Shown in pieces: positions 1 to 11,999 of a stretch of DNA of 64,000 nt. The notes beneath the pieces are model-generated. The model did no database searches, was not told the origin of the DNA, and worked only from the letters and a program-made list of their open reading frames with translations. The stretch comes from Euptelea pleiosperma. Lineage: Eukaryota > Streptophyta > Magnoliopsida > Ranunculales > Eupteleaceae. How positions within the stretch are numbered: position 1 is the first letter of the stretch; each line of letters opens with the position of its first letter. The stretch is from positions 10,913,248 through 10,977,247 of the forward strand of contig CM068551.1 in assembly GCA_035048495.1 (NCBI GenBank), given 5' to 3'. A program made the position numbers and the translations under genes.

Positions 1-2141
1 TTTATGTGTGTGCCATGTGTCAATACCTTATTATATAAACTTTTAAATTATATAATATAGTTTAATTAAATTAATTTATAATTATTTTGTTATGATTGTT
101 GGGTGGGCCCGTATGGCCAATTTAGATGAGTTTTGGGCTTAATAATATTCTTAAATAAAGCCTATTGATGTTTATGGGCATTGGGCCCATTTCTAACCCA
201 TTAGTAGTGTAAAATATAAGTTTTTAAGGGTTGAAAAAGTCATCCCTTTGATAGTTACGAATTCCACTAAAATAGAAACCCTAATCATTCCCTAAACCTA
301 TTTATGAAAACTTTAAAGCTTTAGAAGCTTTCACGAACCCAACTCCCTTGAAGAATAGAGAAATCTCCATCAAACCTTTATCCGGGCACCTATCGCACTC
401 GAGCAAGCAGGGAGAATTGACGGGGACCCTGAATGGAAGAACATACTCCGAGGAGAGGACGATCCGACAACTTTCAAATTTGAAAAAACTTTTGATTTTC
501 ATTAAAGTTCAAGAAACCTTGAAGTAAGTGTGTTTGATCCATCCTATACTTGTTTTTCTTCAAGATTTTATTTCTCTTTCATTAGATAATGGTTGATACT
601 CATTATAAATTAATTTCAACAATATTTACTTTATTCTTATTGGGTTGATCTTTATTTTGGGCCACCATGATGAGTTTGGCCATGGTCTATTTTGTACATA
701 TAACGGATGATTATGTTCTTTATCATTTTTGTTGTATTTTTATAATTATTTTTTCTAAATACCTTTATGAATCTATTTTCCAAAACCGTTTAGTTTGTAT
801 TTTTCTGATTTGTATTGATTAAGTTATGATTTTTCTAAGTTATTAGACTTTACCAAAAAACCCAGAATTTTAGATTTTACACGGTCCACTTCACTTAGAA
901 TTTCGATCTCTATTTTTAATCTAACCTATATTTTGAATCTGAATGTTTTTCTATTTATTTTTCCTAAAAACCTCTGTGAATCTAGTTTTTAAATCCATTA
1001 AGTTTATATTTTTCTAATTTATATTTATTTAGTTATGATTTTTACAAGAAACTATATTTTCTATGAACTACTTATTTCTTAGATTTTGGACGATTAATGG
1101 TCTTGGGAACCTTTAGTGGTTCAGTCATGACTTATTGAATATTAAGGGGTTTAGCCCTTGTTGTTTGACTAAACCCGAGATGGTTTGACCTATACTTGTA
1201 TATATGGGGATTCCACCCATGTGTCTTGGATTCCCATAGGGTTTGGCCAAGTGTTTTGGATCCATCTTTAGGGTTCGACCTTGTGTCATTGATCCCTCAT
1301 AGGGTTCGGCCATGGTTACATGTGTGCATATGCCATGTAACCCTAGTATCATCTTGTTATCATACTATGATCATCACGTCATTTCATATAAGGGGTGCAT
1401 AAGGGAACGGGGTTGAAGTATATTATATACGTTTATATTGGTTTTATCAATTAATCAGGGTTCAGTACCCTAGGGTGAAAGGCCCCAGACGTTATTATAT
1501 CTTGCAGATGGGTCGATGAGACCGCTCCCAGTGCGGGAAGGAGATGGAGATCCTATGTGGTTATGGGTACTAGTTGCATTTGCATCTTGTACTTACTTGC
1601 ATTCATCCTCATATTCATGTCATCCTTATTATATGATTGAGATGCATACCTTGGTTAAAAACTTGTATAGTATAATATCATACCATGCACACTGTTGTAT
1701 TATTGGGCCTCGGCTCACGGTGCTACACCGATACCATTTTCAGATTTTGAGGAGTCGGGTACGTGGGATGATTTTGAGACGAAAAACTCCGGTGCACTCG
1801 AGGAGATCGGCGATGATTTGGGAGTCGATCCTACATTTTAGAATACTTTATTTTTATTATTTTAAAACATTGGTTATTTATTTTCACAAGCATGTAAGCC
1901 TTTGATTGAGAGCATGTTCTCACCTCATTCTCTTAACATTTAGTTGATTGATTGAATTATTTTAATTATTTGTTTTCTACATCTATACTTTTTTACTTAG
2001 TAGGTATTTGAATGAATCTTAGTAGTCTAATTGACCTAATTGGACCACTATGGGACATTCATTGATCACCTCGGGGTTCGGGTACAGGTCGATCCACGGA
2101 TTTTTGGAGCATATCTGGGTATCCGGATTCGGGGCGTGACA
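1..2141 (+). mobile_element. 3' part of a long LTR (Ty3/gypsy type), truncated by the window edge
   Basis: This stretch has no credible gene. It ends at 2131-2141 in GGGGCGTGACA, the terminal form seen in Tekay/Del-like plant gypsy LTRs, whose 5' end would normally read as its inverted complement. That start is not present at base 1, so the LTR probably begins to the left of the window. Other LTR-like traits are long AT-rich runs, repeated 'agggttcg(g/a)cc' phrases around 1230-1310, and an abrupt junction at 2141/2142 with coding sequence of a different element. Whether it is a solo LTR or the end of a full element cannot be seen. Family assignment is inference. Confidence 0.55.
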
Positions 2142-2369
2142 GAGGACCTTCTAGCTCAACTCATTACTCAGCAACAACAATCTATACAACGCCTAGAGCA
2201 ACAGCAACAACAATCTATGCTTCGTCTAGAGCAACGCTTAGGCAACTTGAAAGTTGAGAAAGCTAAAGGCATCTTCCCTAGCCAACCCATCGCTAACCCA
2301 AAAGGAAATGCCAAAGGAGCAGTATATGAGATCGGTTCCCAATCTCAGAGCCCAAATGAGAACTGTTAA
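2142..2369 (+). pseudogene. gag C-terminal remnant (Athila-like)
   Basis: About 75 codons remain in one frame, ending at a stop at 2367-2369. The segment is glutamine-rich (two QQQQS..RLEQ-type repeats) and then has a P-S-Q-P..NPKGNAKG stretch, typical of the tail of Athila gag before the protease. The open frame extends left into the LTR and begins at a TTG at 2040, which is an accident of the fusion and not a start codon. The polyprotein then continues in another frame from about 2375, so there is a frame change here. Confidence 0.65.
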
Positions 2370-2374
2370 GGGGA

Positions 2375-4165
2375 GTGCAAGCTGTAACCACCCTACGATC
2401 AGGAAAAATTGTGGACATGGGAGTCCAACCACCGCCGGTGCCATCTCCAGCACCCATCACTCGTACAGAGGAAACTAGTACCAATCCTACATCTGCTTCT
2501 TCTACCTCTGCACCAACATCAGATATCCCTGTGCAGAAATCTAAGACTAACGACAAATCCATTTGTCGAGTAAAGCCTCCCTTCCCGGACAGACTTGTCC
2601 AAGATAAACGGGATCAGCAATTCTTAGAGATCTTAGACGTCTTTAAAGATGTCCAGATAAATATCCCATTCCTTTCTACTATCAAGCAAATCCCCTCCTA
2701 TGCCAAATTCCTCAAGGACCTGTGCACAGTCAAGCGGCGTACACATGTACCCAAAGCTGCCTTCTTAGCCGAAAAAGCTACCGCATTCATTCAACGCAAC
2801 AGTGTGATCAAACACAAGGATCCGGGTAGCCCAACTGTCCAATGTGAAATTAGAGACAATTTTAGCTGCACTGCCTTGCTAGATTTCGGGGCTAGCGTCA
2901 ACCTCGTACCGTTCTCGGTATATCAGCAGTTAGGACTGAAAGATATGAAGCTTACTAATGTCACCCTGAAATTGGCTGATCAGTCCATCAAGATTCCAAG
3001 AGGAATCATTGAAGATGTCCTAGTAAAAGTCGTTGACTTTTATTATCCTGTGGACTTTATCATTCTCGACACCGAGCCGTGTCAGGATAACCGCATTCCA
3101 GTCATCTTAGGCCACCCTTTCCTTGCCACGGCAAATGCACACATTGGGTGTCGGGATGGAAACATGTCCATTGCTTTCGGAAACCTCAAAGCTGAGGTCA
3201 ATGTCTTTCGTTTAATGCAACAGGATGCCGATCGTGATGTGACCGACGAAATGTGTGCCGTTAAGAATCTAATCCCAGACTCCACCGACGATATTCTTAA
3301 ACAGTGTCTAGCACACTTTGGGGCTGACTTTGCAACAGAGTCAGCCATTTCTGATCTCAACGATCTTTTGGAGACTGCTCCATTGATAGATATCCCCGCT
3401 CCACTCATCGAGTTTGAGCCTCTGATAACTATGGCCAGAGAACCTATCCTCCCTTTACCTACCGAGGTAAAACCTCTTCTATCCGTGTCTTCTGAGATAC
3501 ATTCTTCTACTCCCTCTGCTCTGAAATTGGAGCTCAAGCCTCTTCCCACAGATCTTTCCTATGCCTATCTTGGTCCTAAGAAAACCTACCATGTGATTAT
3601 TGCTTCCGCTTTGTCTGCGAGTGAACGTAAGCAAGTTCTCGAGTTGCTCACCGAGCACAAATCTGCGATAGGTTGGACTATAGATGATATTCGAGGCATA
3701 GACCCCTCGGTGTGCCAACATCACATCTATCTCGAGGATGAATCCAAAACCTCTCGAGAACACCAGAGGAGGTTGAACCCCGTCTTGAAGGATGTAGTCC
3801 GGGACGAAGTCCTTAAACTGTTAGATGCGGGTATCATTTACCCCATCTCCGATAGCAAATGGGTGAGTCCTATTCATGTCGTCCCTAAAAAGGCAGGATT
3901 CACAGTTGTGGAAAATGAGAACAAGAAAATGGTCACCCAGTGCCTGAAGAAATGGTGGAGAGTCTGCGTCGATTATAGACGACTCAACACCAACACTAGG
4001 AAGGACTATTTTCCTTTACCCTTCATAGACCAGATGTTGGAGAGATTAACATGTCACTCCTATTACTGCTTCCTTGATGGTTACTCAAGGTATAATCAAA
4101 TACCCATCGCCCCTGAGGTTCACGAGAAGAACTTTCACTTGTCCCTTTGGCACTTTTGCCTATAA
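2375..4165 (+). pseudogene. pol part 1: protease and start of reverse transcriptase
   Basis: This is a 596-codon open stretch. It opens with the QAVTTLRSGK junction motif. A retropepsin-like domain has its active-site loop D-F-G-A-S at 2882-2896; the Athila lineage usually has D-L-G-A-S, so the aspartate is kept. A linker of about 200 residues follows, then the reverse transcriptase fingers/palm with W-R-V-C-V-D-Y-R-R-L-N near 3958-3990 and the F-L-D-G-Y-S-R-Y motif near 4070-4095. The frame is lost at about 4130, just before the expected FGTFAY motif, which continues in another frame. The product would have acted in virus-like particles in the cytoplasm. Confidence 0.8.
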
Positions 4166-4538
4166 GCGCATGCCCTTTGGCCTCTACAATGCACCCGCGA
4201 CCTTTCAAAGGTGTATGATGAGCATATTCTCTGACATGGTGGAAAATTTCATCGAAGTCTTTATGGATGACTTCTCAGTTTTTGGGTCATCCTTTGATGA
4301 CTGTCTGAACCATCTAGGGCTTGTACTTCAACGCTGTCAGGACAAGCGACTTGTCCTCAATTGGGAGAAATGCCACTTCATGGTGAAGAAAAGCATAGTT
4401 CTGGGACATGTCATTTCCCATCAGGGCATTGCGGTCGACAAAGCAAAAATCGATATCATCTTGACCTTGCCCATTCCTAAGTCCGTACGTGACATCCGAT
4501 CCTTTTTAGGACACGGAGGATTCTATAGCGATTCATAA
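4131..4538 (+). pseudogene. pol part 2: reverse transcriptase catalytic core, frame-shifted
   Basis: It resumes the reverse transcriptase in a second frame with F-G-T-F-A-Y and R-M-P-F-G-L-Y-N-A-P-A-T-F-Q. The catalytic box F-M-D-D-F-S lies at about 4260-4277, so both aspartates are retained. The thumb/connection part (G-H-V-I-S..G-I-A-V-D) follows. The frame breaks again at about 4525, after R-S-F-L-G-H-G-G-F-Y, and returns to the original frame. These are ordinary decay lesions. Confidence 0.75.
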
Positions 4539-5506
4539 AGGACTTCTCTCAAATCACTCGACCTCTATCCCATCTTCTGGCTAAAGATAGTCCTTTCGAC
4601 TTTAATGCTGAATGTGTCAAGGCATTTGAGCGTCTCAAATCTGAGCTTACTTCTGCACCCATTATCCGTCCCCCGGACTGGACTCTACCTTTCGAGGTGA
4701 TGTGTGATGCTTCTGACTACGCCTTAGGAGTCGTTCTAGGGCAGCGAGTTGACAAAAGGTCACACGTGATCTACTACGCGAGCAAAACTCTTAACTCTAC
4801 GCAAATGAATTACTCCACCACTGAGAAAGAACTCCTGGCGGTAGTCTTCGCCCTTGATAAATTCCGTCAGTACCTCTTAGCCACTAAGGTGGTCGTGTAC
4901 ACTGATCATGCAGCCCTTCGTTATCTCATGTCAAAAAAGGAAACCAAGCCTCGATTAATTCGATGGATTCTCTTACTGCAGGAATTCGACCTCGAGATCA
5001 AGGATAAGAAAGGAACTAAGAATGTAGTGGCTGATCACTTGTCTAGATTGAATTTAGAGTCCTCCTTCGACACCCAGCCCATCCCTGAAACCTTTCCAGA
5101 CGAACAACTGTTCGCTATCTCCGTTCATCCATGGTATGCTGACATTGTCAACTACCTTGTCACCGAAGAAATGCCTTCACATTGGTCAAAACAGGACAAA
5201 AGCCATTTCCTAACAAGAGTTAAGTACTACTCTTGGGATGACCCTTATTTGTATAAATACTGTCCTGACCAGATCATTCGTCTCTGTGTCCCTGAGTCGG
5301 ACCAACTCAATATCTTGTCCTCATGTCATGACCAACCTTGTGGTGGTCATTTCAACACTAAGAAGACTGTAGAAAAAGTGCTGCAATGCGGATCCTACTG
5401 GCCCACATTATTTAAAGATGCCCACATCTACAGCAAAACCTGTCCTAATTGCCAGCATCTAGGCCGCATCTCCCAGAGGAACATGATGCCCCTAACTCCC
5501 ATCTAG
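4529..5506 (+). pseudogene. pol part 3: RNase H and integrase zinc-binding domain
   Basis: After the second frameshift the connection domain continues and leads into RNase H ([14 protein letters not shown] at about 4700; T-D-H-A-A-L-R-Y near 4900; V-A-D-H-L-S-R near 5025). A spacer of about 80 residues follows. The integrase zinc-binding motif is H-x(6)-H with C-P-N-C around 5325-5455. The stretch ends at an in-frame TAG (5504-5506). Integrase sequence carries on in the same frame immediately beyond, so this is a nonsense mutation and not a domain end. Confidence 0.75.
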
Positions 5507-6387
5507 GTCGATGAAATATTTGACATATGGGGCATCGACTTCATGGGTCCCTTTCCAGTTTCCTATGATTTTGAGTACATTCTCCTTGCGGTAGACTATG
5601 TCTCTAAATGGATAAAAGCCATTCCCACCAAGACCAATGACCACAAAGCGGTGGTCAAATTCCTAAAGGAGTTCATCTTCGCCCGGTTTGGTGCCCTAGG
5701 GCCATCATTAGTGATGGGGGCACCCATTTCTGCAATAGGATATTCGATAAATTAATGAAAAAGTATGGGGTAACCCACAAGGTTGCCCTAGCTTATCATC
5801 CGTAGATTAGTGGTCAAGTAGAGGTTTCTAATCGTCAGATCAAGCAGATCTTGGAGAAGACAGTCAATACCACACGTAAAGACTGGTCTACTCATCTCAC
5901 TGATGCTTTATGTGCATACAGAAGCGCCTACAAGACACCACTTAATATGTCTCCCTATCGTCTGGTCTTTGGGAAACCCTGTCATCTTCCGGTAGAGATT
6001 GAACATCATGCCTTGTGGGCCATTAAGAAGCTTAACTTAGACCTAGAAACCGCAGGGGAGGAGAGGAAACTTCAAATGAATGAGTTAAAAGAACTCAGAA
6101 ATGATGCCTACAACTTGTCCAAGAATTACAAAGCAAAGATGAAGTGGATACATGACAAGAGCATCCTCAGGAAAAAGTTTCATCTAGGACATAAGGTCCT
6201 TCTTTATAATTCTCGTCTTCATCTCTTCCCTGGGAAACTGAAATCTAGGTGGACCGGTCCTTATACGGTCATAGAAGTCACACCCTTTGGGGCAATCACT
6301 ATTGAGGATCCCAAGAATCACTCCTCATTCCAGGTAAATGGCCAGCGTCTAAAGCAGTTCCATGAACTTGATGTGTTGTTTTTTTAG
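5507..6387 (+). pseudogene. pol part 4: integrase core and C-terminal domain, interrupted
   Basis: The integrase core begins with [10 protein letters not shown] near 5525-5555, carrying the first catalytic Asp. A frameshift near 5695 separates it from the S-D-G-G-T-H-F segment with the second Asp. A TAG at 5803-5805 follows, and then the V-S-N-R-Q-I-K region. The last 178 codons (5851-6387) include the S-P-Y-R-L-V-F-G-K-P-C-H-L-P-V-E motif typical of Athila integrases and a C-terminal R-W-x-G-P-Y-x-V domain. The true stop is TAG at 6385-6387. Confidence 0.75.
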
Positions 6388-8337
6388 ACTTCTGAGATTG
6401 ATCTCATCGATCCTGTCTATGTCGACTGATGACCCACTCAGTCTCCTGTGCTCCAACTTGGTTTGGGGTGCCTGTCACCCCTGTCATGTCTGGCTGAAAA
6501 CGTAAAATTTAGTGCTTTCGGAAAGACAATTCTAGTATTCCTAGAGTACATGAGTTTCATGCATTTGTTATTATTGTTATATCTCTGGAAATGCAGGTAC
6601 ATTCATTCTTCCGATCATCAGGTACCACACACTGTCGAGTTTCTGCCAACTTGGTAACATCCTTCCTGAACCTTTGCATCATCATCACTGATTTTTTATC
6701 ATTTTATGTCTCGGTCATGAGCACCGAGGACAGTGCTGTATTTTGGTTGGGGGTGGGTATTTACCAAAACTCATGTCTTCATTTTGATAAAAAAAAAATT
6801 TCTTGTTTTTGGGGTGATTTCCGATGTTCTCCAAAAGTTTTCTAGAATTTCAAAAGTGTGTCAAATACCCTGACTTTGATTAGCTGAAAACCTCCGTTAA
6901 GTTAGTATTGAGGATGTCAATTTTTGTTTAAAGTTAGCGTTGAATCAAGTCAAGCATGACTATAGCAGGTTTGAAAACTCAGAAAAACTCATATTCGGCA
7001 CAGTTATACACTATCAATATCAGAGTCATCCTAAGTTTAGAAATTCTGGTGATCCTGTGAGAATAATTGTGGAGACCTAACCCATTGAGCTTTTGAGCCT
7101 TTAATCAATTCAGAGGGTTATACAATAATTCTGAGTCACAAGATGACTCATTATTCTTCTTGCCCGCAATATTCGTTGAGAGATCTCATTACCCTTTTAT
7201 TTGATCATGGAACTCGGAACGACATCAAAATTGGATTACTACAACAGAACTTTCTCTGTATCCAGTCAAAACAGTATACATGATAGTGTAAACCCTAAAA
7301 AATGATTTAGGCCATTTTTTTGAACCATTCAGCCTTTTTACTCACCTGAATTATACTTCACTAGAAACCCCTTGAGCCATTCTATAAAAGCCTTTTCTTT
7401 GTAAACCCATCAACCTAAAACCCAGTCTAGCTACGAAGCATGACTGGCTATCCTTATTTTGAGATGGACAAAAGAATAACTGATATGGGTGTACCGTGAA
7501 AAGAAAAGTAAATAAGAAAAATCAAAAGGAAAAGAAAGTGGTTCAAGCTGAAAACAAAATATGGAAAGAAAGTATAAAAAGAGCTGAAAAGAAATTGAGC
7601 AGTCTCAGAAATATCTAGAAAAAGAAAAAAATATGAAAAAAAGGAAAAAAAACTAGATAATGGTGCTACATCGCAGGAAAAATACAAGAAAATAGAGATA
7701 CCTCTCAAGATCTTTGAAATCTTGTATCCCTTTATTTTTCTACAGTGGACCTAAGCCTCATTATAACCCAGGAAAGTCCTATCTGATTCTAGGATAGCAC
7801 GATCATAAAATGTGGAGATTGGAGAAGGAGAAGCTATAGAGTTTGATCTGACGTTCCCGAGTGAAGTGGTATTCCAATCATGAGATCTTCTTCTGTTAAA
7901 GATGTCATTGCTTTAAATAATACATATGTGAGATCTTTGCTTTCATATATCAACACATCTCCTCACATATAAATTGAGAGAAAAGAAGAAAACCCTTCTT
8001 GTGTGATTCTATTCTGAGTGCTAAACATGTGAGATTTGAGGTTGAGGCATAAGAACTTAGAGGTGATCTGGAAGTCTTAACTCTTGGATGAGGAAAATGT
8101 TGAGCACACACACACACGTAGAGTCTGACTATTCTGGGTCATGATTATTAGTCTGTAGTCTTGCCAAAACTTTCCAACTCTTTACTAGCATGTAACTGTT
8201 TTTGCATCCATTCAATGATTTGACGAACGGTGTTTTCCCTGAGCTAATATGAAAAAGTGTGCAACATGTGCAGAGCCCTTTTAAGCTCATTTATTTTGCA
8301 CTAATTGCCAAGAATTGGCAATATGCTGGTTGGGGGT
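6388..8337 (+). other. Athila 3' non-coding spacer and polypurine tract
   Basis: There is no convincing coding sequence. The phrase 'gaggacagtgctgtattttggttgggggtggg' around 6725-6757 is the kind of conserved purine-rich landmark seen downstream of pol in Athila elements. A second purine tract (8329-8337, ggttggggg type) directly precedes TGTGATATTC and is the likely polypurine tract that primes plus-strand synthesis. An A-rich stretch lies at 7490-7700. No env-like open frame is evident. Confidence 0.5.
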
Positions 8338-9318
8338 TGTGATATTCGCTTAAAAGTACGTATTTTCCACTATTATCTTCTAAGCGTTACCACACTCTCC
8401 TACGTAAAACTGTTCTAATTATCCACTTTTCTACGTAAGAGTCTATTTCATTGCGCAGAACACACTTTTCTGGATGAAATGGTATATTTGCATGCATTAA
8501 ATGTATTTCTGAAAGTCTAGATATAAAGACGTTATGATCAAGTCTCATTACGTGCTTTTCTCTTGCAGAAAACTCGATCGGGCTATTCTCGAGACTTGCG
8601 GGCCCACGATCAACCACAGAAGCCTAATATCAAAGCTTAAAGAGCCAACATGCTATGACTAGAAGATACAGGCCAAGTACGGGTCAAGTTAGAGGATCAC
8701 GGAGCCGGTCCAAAGAACCAAGAGAGATGGAGAGCCGATGACCAAGAGACGGACCAAAGCAGTCGAAGCCACATGAAATGAGAAGAAAATGATAATCTGC
8801 TCTGTTGGCGAAGCCTGAGAAGAGAACATATTGAAAACTAGGGTTCCAGACCCTCCGCCAGCAGTTATCTCTATAGTCTGTAAAGTTTTCTCTCTCATTT
8901 CTCCTATTTCTCTCTCGTCTCTCTTCATCTCCCTATACATCACCACCTGATCCTCAAATCTACTGACCTAACCTCAGAATTCTTGCCTGTTGGCTCTGTT
9001 TCATCTCCCATAGCTTTCTGACCGTTGGATCTTCAATCGGACCGTTGGATCTCTCTAGATCCGTCGATCTACCAATCTGGGTCCTAATCAAGTCACCATC
9101 CATCCGATCATCATCAAATTGTCTGTCACATCATCTTGTGAGACAATGGATAGCATCAATCCATGTGGGTCAGTAGCTGGGCTCATCATCATCGACCCGT
9201 GGCCCGACCATTTAGTGGACCTCGCGATTTTCAAATGCTTTAAATTAATTATTTTTAAATAAAAAAAGGGGGGTCCACTAAATGGGGAAATTCCCCAAAG
9301 AAAAGTAAGGTTTTCCTT

Positions 9319-9357
<39 letters not shown>

Positions 9358-10790
9358 TATTTTTAAAAACCCCATTTTTTATTAAAGGAAAGTGGGAGGT
9401 TTAAAGGGGAAGGAGAAGGGTTCGTTTGAACCTTAATCCCCCTCCTTTCTTCTCCTATCTTTCCCCGAATCTTCTCCCCCACGTTCTACCCTTCTTTTTG
9501 GCCGTTTCCCCTCCTCTTCTCCACCTTCTTTTTCATTTTCTTCACTAAGTTATTGCCGGAGTTGCAGGCTGTAACTTTGGCCGATCAAGAACTCCACCAC
9601 CACGCATCTTCCACCTTCAACCATTGCCTTCTCTCCGCCCGTAGCAGCACCACCCAAACGCCCACCTTGCTCCTCCTGTTGCTGTATGCAACACAAAAAT
9701 AAGAAATAAAAAAAAAAGTTACCGGAGAACTCCATCTTCTCCGGCGTGTTCCACCACCGCCCCACATCTGTTTGCCCCCTTCTTCTTCTTCTGATTCGTC
9801 CTCTTCTCCACCGACTTCTAGCATTGCCTGCTCGCCGCCTGCAACCACCATCCAACGGTGCTGCAACCAGCACCGCCTCAACCATAAGCCCGCCTGGAGC
9901 CATCAACCCCATCTCCTTCCCTTCACGGTTCTACACGAACCCAAGGAGAGCTGCTATCCTCCTCAACGTCTGGTTCTCCTCCTCTGACCAGTGCTCAGAC
10001 CGGTAACCTTCCCCATCTCCTTCGGCCCTCTTTCTCCTCTTTCTTAAATCAAAGAAAAAAAAAACAAAAAACAAAGAAGATAGAAGAAGAAGAAGGAAGA
10101 GGGGAGGAACGCATCATCGCTGGTGCATAAGCCTGCGACGCTTCAAGCTACCGCCCCATCTCTTCTCCTTCCAGCCAGCTGCCCCACTCACCCACGTTCC
10201 TCATTCATCGCTTCTCTCCTAATGTTGCGAGTTCACTTGCAACTCAAGGTCGCCAGCACCATCACGATGGCCGATTCATTCATCCTCTTGATGCACCCAA
10301 GAGTGCATACATTTTCATGGCTGATCACTCACTTCATTGGCCAAGTTCTTGTAAGTTTGCAATGGTGAGAGTTCTTCTCTCTCTCTAAAACTTTTTCAAT
10401 TTTTCTCTTTCTCTCTCTACATCCATTACTTTCTCTCTCTAGGTTTCTCCCATTCTCTCTCTAGCTTAGTCTTAGGTTCTTTACAAATTTAGTTATTTTG
10501 TTTGATGTTTTTGAGCATTGTAAGAATATTTAATGTTAATGGATGATTTCTCTTTTCGGGTGTTGTTTGATTTCCTTCATTATTATTTTTAATAGTCTGT
10601 GATAATCTTAAAAGAAAATAGGTTTTAAATCCCATTATCACCATTCTCATCCCGCCATTATTTCTAACATCATTCTGTTATTTCATATTCTTTATTAAGC
10701 GTGCCCTAACCCCGAGTGCAGATCGACATCCGATACAAGCCACTATGCAAAATTGCTAATTTTACAGGTCAAAAGTCTCGGATAATTACA
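8338..10790 (+). repeat. Probable 3' LTR of the Athila-like element
   Basis: The start is supported by the polypurine tract followed by TG (TGTGATATTCGC at 8338). A matching end is suggested by ATAATTACA at 10782-10790, roughly the inverted complement of the start. With no 5' LTR in the window, the end cannot be confirmed by duplication. The interior has a pyrimidine-rich zone (9430-10460), an (AT)n run at about 9322-9353 and a repeated 'accgttggatc' phrase near 9020-9050. Open frames at 9550-10370 are low-complexity and not credible genes. Confidence 0.35.
9322..9353. repeat. (TA)n microsatellite
   Basis: An uninterrupted AT dinucleotide run of about 30 bases inside the probable LTR. It is likely length-variable between individuals. 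Confidence 0.9.
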
Positions 10791-10847
10791 AATGTGTTGA
10801 AATTAGGGTTTCTGTAACCAACGAAGCGGAAAAATCCGACTTTCAGG

Positions 10848-11115
10848 CCCCACATAGATTATTTTTTGGGCCCAATGACTGTGTGGATGTTCAGCCCACC
10901 TATTGGTGGATAACACACTAAAAATCAGCTTGAATGATGATTTCTAGCCATTGGATTTACTACCGAAGAAACATGGTTGAATCCAATGGCTAGAATTATG
11001 TCCTAAAAAGTATTAAAATCTATGGCTATAGGTAGTCAATCAGGTTGATTTTTGGTTTGTATACCTAATAAAGGGTGGGCTAAAAATCCATGTGGTTAGT
11101 GGGACCTGGGCTGGG
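10848..11115. mobile_element. Palindromic MITE, family A, copy 1
   Basis: The two arms are roughly inverted copies. The left arm reads gatgttcagcccacc..aaaatcagcttga; the right arm reads caggttgatttttggtttg..gtgggctaaaaatcc. A second internal inverted pair is agccattggattt/aaatccaatggct type (about 10956-10996). The same arms recur in copies at 11.2, 11.6, 12.0, 18.3, 37.9, 54.7 and 55.3 kb. No coding capacity. Exact ends are uncertain. Confidence 0.6.
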
Positions 11116-11169
11116 GCCTTCTCTCACCAAAGGGGCCTTAGGCGACCGCCTTAAGGACTTAAGGTAGAG

Positions 11170-11465
11170 CTGACCCTGGCCACATGGCATATTTTAGAGG
11201 ATGTTGACCGTATGAATGTTTGAGGAATCCCTATGTGGACTTACAACTAAAAATCAGACTGATTAGTGATTTAAAACCTTTTCGATCTTGTACACCAAAT
11301 AATGTTCAAATTCACACGGTTAAAATCAACCCATGAAAATGACTCCAATCCAACATTTAGAAATCACCAATCCCATTGATTTTTGGTTTGTAGGTCCACC
11401 TACGGGTGGGCCAATAGGTATGGCATACAATCAATGTACTCTAAAATTGTGGCTCATATTGTGAG
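11170..11465. mobile_element. Palindromic MITE, family A, copy 2
   Basis: The left arm (ccacatggcatattttagagg..ttgaccgtatgaatgttt) pairs with the right arm (gatttttggtttgtaggtccacc..gtggctcatattgtg). The centre carries the 'aatgttcaaattcacacgg' segment also found, altered, in copies 3 and 4. It lies directly beside copies 1, 3 and 4, forming a run of four related elements over about 1.3 kb. Confidence 0.6.
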
Positions 11466-11588
11466 CAGTAGTCACTGACCGCTGGTCAGGCAAGTTTCAC
11501 TCCCTCCACCTCCACCCCCACCCCGAGGGGAACTTTACTGACCGACATCATCAGACCACAATATGAGACACATGGCATATTCTTATAG

Positions 11589-11980
11589 GAGTAAAACTTC
11601 TGTCACAGAGTTGGACAGATGCTTCTGTCACAGCGCACAATATGAGCCACGTGGCACACTCTTAGTGGACGCTGACCGTATGGATGTTTGGCCAGTCCCT
11701 CTGTGGACCTCTAAACCAAATCAGCCTGATTAGTGATTTCTAAGCGATTTCGCTTGAAGTTATTTTCATGGGTTGACTTTAATGGTAGGAATTTGAGCAT
11801 TATTGAGCGTTATTTGGGTGCAAATATCCAAAGGTTGTAAATCACTAATCAGGCTGATTTTTGGTTTGTAGGTCCACCGAGGGACTGGCCAAACATCCAT
11901 ATAGTCAGTGTCCACTAAGAGTATGCCACGTGGCTCATATTTTGCGTTCCTGCCACAATGCTGTGACAGAAGTTTTACTC
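11589..11980. mobile_element. Palindromic MITE, family A, copy 3 (best preserved)
   Basis: Long inverted repeats are clear. The outer ends are agtaaaacttctgtcacag (about 11589-11608) and its complement ctgtgacagaagttttact (about 11961-11979). The inner arms of about 100 bases (11634-11745 against 11843-11946) contain gagccacgtggca and its complement, and aaatcagcctgattagtga and its complement. The whole can fold into one hairpin. No open frame is credible. The superfamily is not assignable without its autonomous partner. Confidence 0.75.
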
Positions 11981-11999
11981 TTCTTATAGATATTTGTGA

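Larger units (their letters stand above)
2142..10790 (+). mobile_element. Decayed Athila-type Ty3/gypsy retrotransposon, 5' end lost
   Basis: Domain order is gag C-terminus, aspartic protease, reverse transcriptase, RNase H, integrase, then about 2 kb of non-coding DNA and a polypurine tract with a 3' LTR start near 8338. This order (integrase last) defines Ty3/gypsy. The 'TTLRSGK' gag/pol junction phrase, protease motif D-x-G-A-S and long 3' spacer fit the Athila lineage. The reading frame is broken by at least three frameshifts (about 4130, 4525, 5695) and two in-frame TAG codons (5504, 5803). The 5' LTR, primer-binding site and most of gag are absent, replaced at 2141 by another element's LTR. 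The right boundary is tentative. The element cannot act autonomously. Confidence 0.8.

Noticed and set aside
1516..1905. 129-codon open frame in the left LTR
   Set aside because: No motif, and it lies within LTR-type sequence.
2040..2141. Open frame running from the LTR into gag
   Set aside because: It begins at TTG inside an LTR; the frame continuity across 2141 is chance.
3082..3549. 155-codon minus-strand open frame
   Set aside because: Antisense shadow of the gypsy pol frame.
9550..10006. Overlapping open frames on both strands, rich in Arg, Ser and Pro
   Set aside because: Low-complexity coding by-products of a pyrimidine-rich LTR segment.
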